Assembly (NCBI GenBank): GCA_033558025.1
Contig: JAUCEF010000008.1
Span: 1,922,001 to 1,986,000 of the forward strand
Length of the DNA: 64,000 bases
Source: Phytophthora sp. 'mugwort'
Taxonomy: Eukaryota; Oomycota; Peronosporomycetes; Peronosporales; Peronosporaceae
Direction: 5' to 3'
The number at the start of each line of letters is the position of its first letter. Within the stretch, counting starts at the first letter, position 1. Below, piece by piece: positions 61,727-64,000 of the stretch. A model generated the notes under the pieces. It saw only the letters and a program-made list of their open reading frames with translations, searched no databases and had not been told where the DNA came from. The position numbers and the translations under genes are program-made.

Positions 61727-64000
61727 TCACCCTGGTAGCCTTGGGAGCGACAGAGACGATGAGAACCGAGGCGAAGTGTCCGTATCCCGTACGCAGCCCC
61801 CGACTGCGGGCAGTTGATCCACTGAACAGGTCACTTCTGGAGATGACCCCGTTCCACGTGGTATCAGACCGCTTCGTGGTGACGCTAGACGTGCAGGGTT
61901 CTCAGTCGTAATGCTTTCGCGTTTAACCTTGAGACTATGACCAAATCCAGCCTTGTTTTGACCCATGAATGCCTTCACCAGATCCAAACCGTAAATCTCT
62001 TCCAAAGTCTTGTCACGACTGGAAAAGAGAACCTCATTCCGAAGCTGAGCAGTCTCAGCGTTGCTTAAAGTATTATTGACTGCTATCAAGTCCTTCCCTC
62101 GACGTCGGTACTGCGCTTGAAGTCGCCGCGATTCATCAATCAGCCAGTTTTCATCAACATTCTCAGAGAAATCGATAACCAACAAAGGAATTGGAGACGC
62201 CGTATCCTGCACACTGTGGCTGGTCCGTCCAACGCGGTTCTCAGTAGCCGAACTAACGGCAAACACCTCGAGCCTCCCGTCGTCAGTGACTACAACACTG
62301 GCCAACCCACCATTGATGTGCTTGGTAGAGATGAACATCTCGAGTCCTTTAGCCACAAGACGAATGCCATCAAGCGATACGCAGTTCTGACGGAGATCAA
62401 TCTCTCGGAGACTCACAGTATGGGTCTCAGTATTAGCGAGTCGAGTCACCAATTTCTGGAGAAACACGAGCAATCGCCCCATTCCTTCACTTGTGACGCG
62501 ATTGCACCGCAAGTCGACACGCTCTAGTCTCCCCACTCCTTCACTCTCCAGGAGCTTGAGAAGCGGTCGTAGATCATCGTCGACGAGCCAGCACTCGCAT
62601 AGTTCCAAACAGTCTGGAGACCACATTACACCACTAGGAAGACAAGCCGACGCAGCTTTCCCAAACACGTCAGCAAACTTAGCCACAAGCTTGGATTTGG
62701 CGCTCTGAACGGCATGAAATTCTGTCGTCAACTCTGTTAACTTGTTTGCAAGTCGCTGTCGCTTGTCTTGCACCTGCTTCGTTTGCTCCAGACATTCTCG
62801 AAGGGTATTCGCCGTTTGTTGACCAAGTGCTTCAAGCTGATCTTTTAGCCGCGTCTTGTCCAGCTCCAAAGCTGCTCGAGCTTGAGACTCACGATTGATC
62901 TCTTGAACTAACCGATGAATTCTTTCCTTCTGTTCCAGTGTCCGAGCTTCTTGCACACTTAAAAGTTGCTGGACGTCTCGAAGCCGCAAATCTTGTTGCT
63001 TCTCTCGTGCAAGTGTTTTAGCCATTCCGTCCTTCATATCCTCAAGCTGCTTCTGTAACACTGCAATCTCAGACGTCGCCTTAGTAAGACATTTGTTCTG
63101 TTTCTTGGCTTCTTGCAATGCATTCGCTTTATATGAAGCCAACTCCGCCTCGAGCTGCTTATTGCATTCGACTGAGTCGTGTAGCACTCGCTCGAGCTCG
63201 TGCATCCGACACTGCGCAGCGAGCACCTGCTCGTCAGCACTTTCGTGTCGGTCCACGGCCTCGTGCAGTCGGGTCTCTACTTCCTGCAGCTTTAACGTGA
63301 GCTCGTACTGTTTGTTGCGTCGCAAGACGAGCTCGCTTTGTACCTTTTCAGTCTCCATTTGATGCTGGAGGTGCGAGGACGCCAATTCGTCTTGTAAAAG
63401 CTTCCTCTCGCGACGTAATTTCTCTTGTAAAGCACCTACCATCGACGCCTTGTCCTCTGCTTGTCTGGTTCGATGCAGCACTTCGACTTCGCTCTCAGCG
63501 GAGCGTGCGAGATGCTCACGATGCGAGTCACGAAGCTGTTGACGCTGACGTTCACTCTCTGTGAGTCTTGCTTGAAGGTCTTCCGCAGTCCGTTCTTGGG
63601 CTTCAAGTGCCTGCAAGAGCTTCTCGTTCTGGGTCGTCGCGATCTCCATGGCCTTTTCTCGACCTTCAGTTTGACTGCGACTAACCTGCAGTGCATCAAC
63701 TTGAGCCTCTAACCGATCCATCTTCCGCTGTCTTCGAACTGCATCATTCTCCTTGGAAATGACGTTCCGTTGCATTTCTTCCAGTGCCGCTTCGACCTCA
63801 TCCAACTGCACGCGTAGCTGATCATTCTGACCCGAGAGCAGCCACATTTGCCGCGTTTTGGCCTCGATCGCCTCGTCACGGAGTCGAATGAGCTGGTTCT
63901 CGTGGAAACTTCGAGGCGACAGACACGCGTCTGCCGTCTCGGGTTGCAGCTCGTCGACATTCTTTTCGAGTCGATGAATCGCTAAGTGTTGTCTGTCCAG
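61727..64000 (-). CDS. Coiled-coil and leucine-rich-repeat protein, 5' end off window
   Basis: The frame is open from the right edge to TAG/TGA at 61727, 757 codons visible, and the start lies outside (the ATG at 63847 is internal). About the first 430 visible residues are Glu/Gln/Lys/Arg/Leu-rich heptad sequence without Pro, a long coiled coil. Next come two RNase-inhibitor-type LRR units (LERVDLRCNRVTSEGMGRLL and SLREIDLRQNCVSLDGIRLV), a less regular region, and a Ser/Pro/Arg-rich tail. Such proteins often belong to ciliary or cytoskeletal scaffolds, but the function is not determined. No lesion or intron is seen in the visible part. Confidence 0.85.
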   Translation of the reverse strand: MDRQHLAIHRLEKNVDELQPETADACLSPRSFHENQLIRLRDEAIEAKTRQMWLLSGQNDQLRVQLDEVEAALEEMQRNVISKENDAVRRQRKMDRLEAQVDALQVSRSQTEGREKAMEIATTQNEKLLQALEAQERTAEDLQARLTESERQRQQLRDSHREHLARSAESEVEVLHRTRQAEDKASMVGALQEKLRRERKLLQDELASSHLQHQMETEKVQSELVLRRNKQYELTLKLQEVETRLHEAVDRHESADEQVLAAQCRMHELERVLHDSVECNKQLEAELASYKANALQEAKKQNKCLTKATSEIAVLQKQLEDMKDGMAKTLAREKQQDLRLRDVQQLLSVQEARTLEQKERIHRLVQEINRESQARAALELDKTRLKDQLEALGQQTANTLRECLEQTKQVQDKRQRLANKLTELTTEFHAVQSAKSKLVAKFADVFGKAASACLPSGVMWSPDCLELCECWLVDDDLRPLLKLLESEGVGRLERVDLRCNRVTSEGMGRLLVFLQKLVTRLANTETHTVSLREIDLRQNCVSLDGIRLVAKGLEMFISTKHINGGLASVVVTDDGRLEVFAVSSATENRVGRTSHSVQDTASPIPLLVIDFSENVDENWLIDESRRLQAQYRRRGKDLIAVNNTLSNAETAQLRNEVLFSSRDKTLEEIYGLDLVKAFMGQNKAGFGHSLKVKRESITTENPARLASPRSGLIPRGTGSSPEVTCSVDQLPAVGGCVRDTDTSPRFSSSLSLPRLPG

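Noticed and set aside
1..64000. CRISPR arrays, tRNA, rRNA, riboswitches, prokaryotic operons
   Set aside because: No regularly spaced repeats, cloverleaf genes or rRNA cores seen; gene structure is eukaryotic.

Overview
The window is eukaryotic and most probably from an oomycete, by homology a Phytophthora-like genome. The evidence is compact genes with short GT-AG introns (59-82 bp), a four-repeat annexin, a BT1-type folate-biopterin transporter, a mucolipin/polycystin-like channel, degenerate secreted trypsin-fold genes resembling Phytophthora glucanase inhibitor proteins, and Ty1/copia and Ty3/gypsy elements of types common in that genus. I see no CRISPR array, tRNA, rRNA or prokaryotic feature.

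Region 1 (1-26369) is almost pure LTR retrotransposon. Two copia families alternate. Family B has Gag starting [11 protein letters not shown] and LTRs of about 343 bp beginning TATTGAGG. Family C has Gag starting MSPSP and LTRs of 312-355 bp beginning TGTTGTCA. Each fragment stops exactly at the outer end of the next element's LTR, and each is missing only its left part. Read right to left this is a nest about nine levels deep: gypsy G1 > B5 > C4 > C5 > B4 > tandem E-B3 > B2 > C1 > B1. A second insertion inside B2, the C2-C3 tandem, is complete in the window with a CTTGG target-site duplication. C2 has an unbroken gag-pol frame.

Region 2 (26370-34082) holds the rest of the decayed gypsy element G1 (RT, two RNase H domains, integrase, chromodomain-like tail). 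Next comes a decayed minus-strand gene with at least three phase-0 introns and no family I recognise.

Region 3 (34083-39336) is a conserved gene island, all on the minus strand: annexin, folate-biopterin transporter and TRPML/polycystin-like channel. Region 4 (39337-44689) holds pyrimidine-rich sequence with a 28-bp minisatellite and two head-to-head, broken trypsin-like/GIP-like genes.

Region 5 (44690-57325) is a second gypsy element, G2 (minus), split by a copia cluster: element D, and fragments B6 and B7 that form a near-perfect inverted repeat with arms of about 1.19 kb. Region 6 (57326-64000) has remnants of a FAR1/MULE-like zinc finger and of a Ulp1/C48-like peptidase, then an intact ABCF ATPase gene (plus). 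It ends with a minus-strand coiled-coil/leucine-rich-repeat gene that runs off the right edge.

The host genes look like ordinary housekeeping or membrane functions and show no operon-like logic. The window's main interest is the retrotransposon architecture: deep nesting, LTR-sharing tandems, a palindrome, and a primer-binding site that contains the gag start codon. The unexplained antisense intron-bearing gene and the degraded inhibitor/protease pair are also notable.
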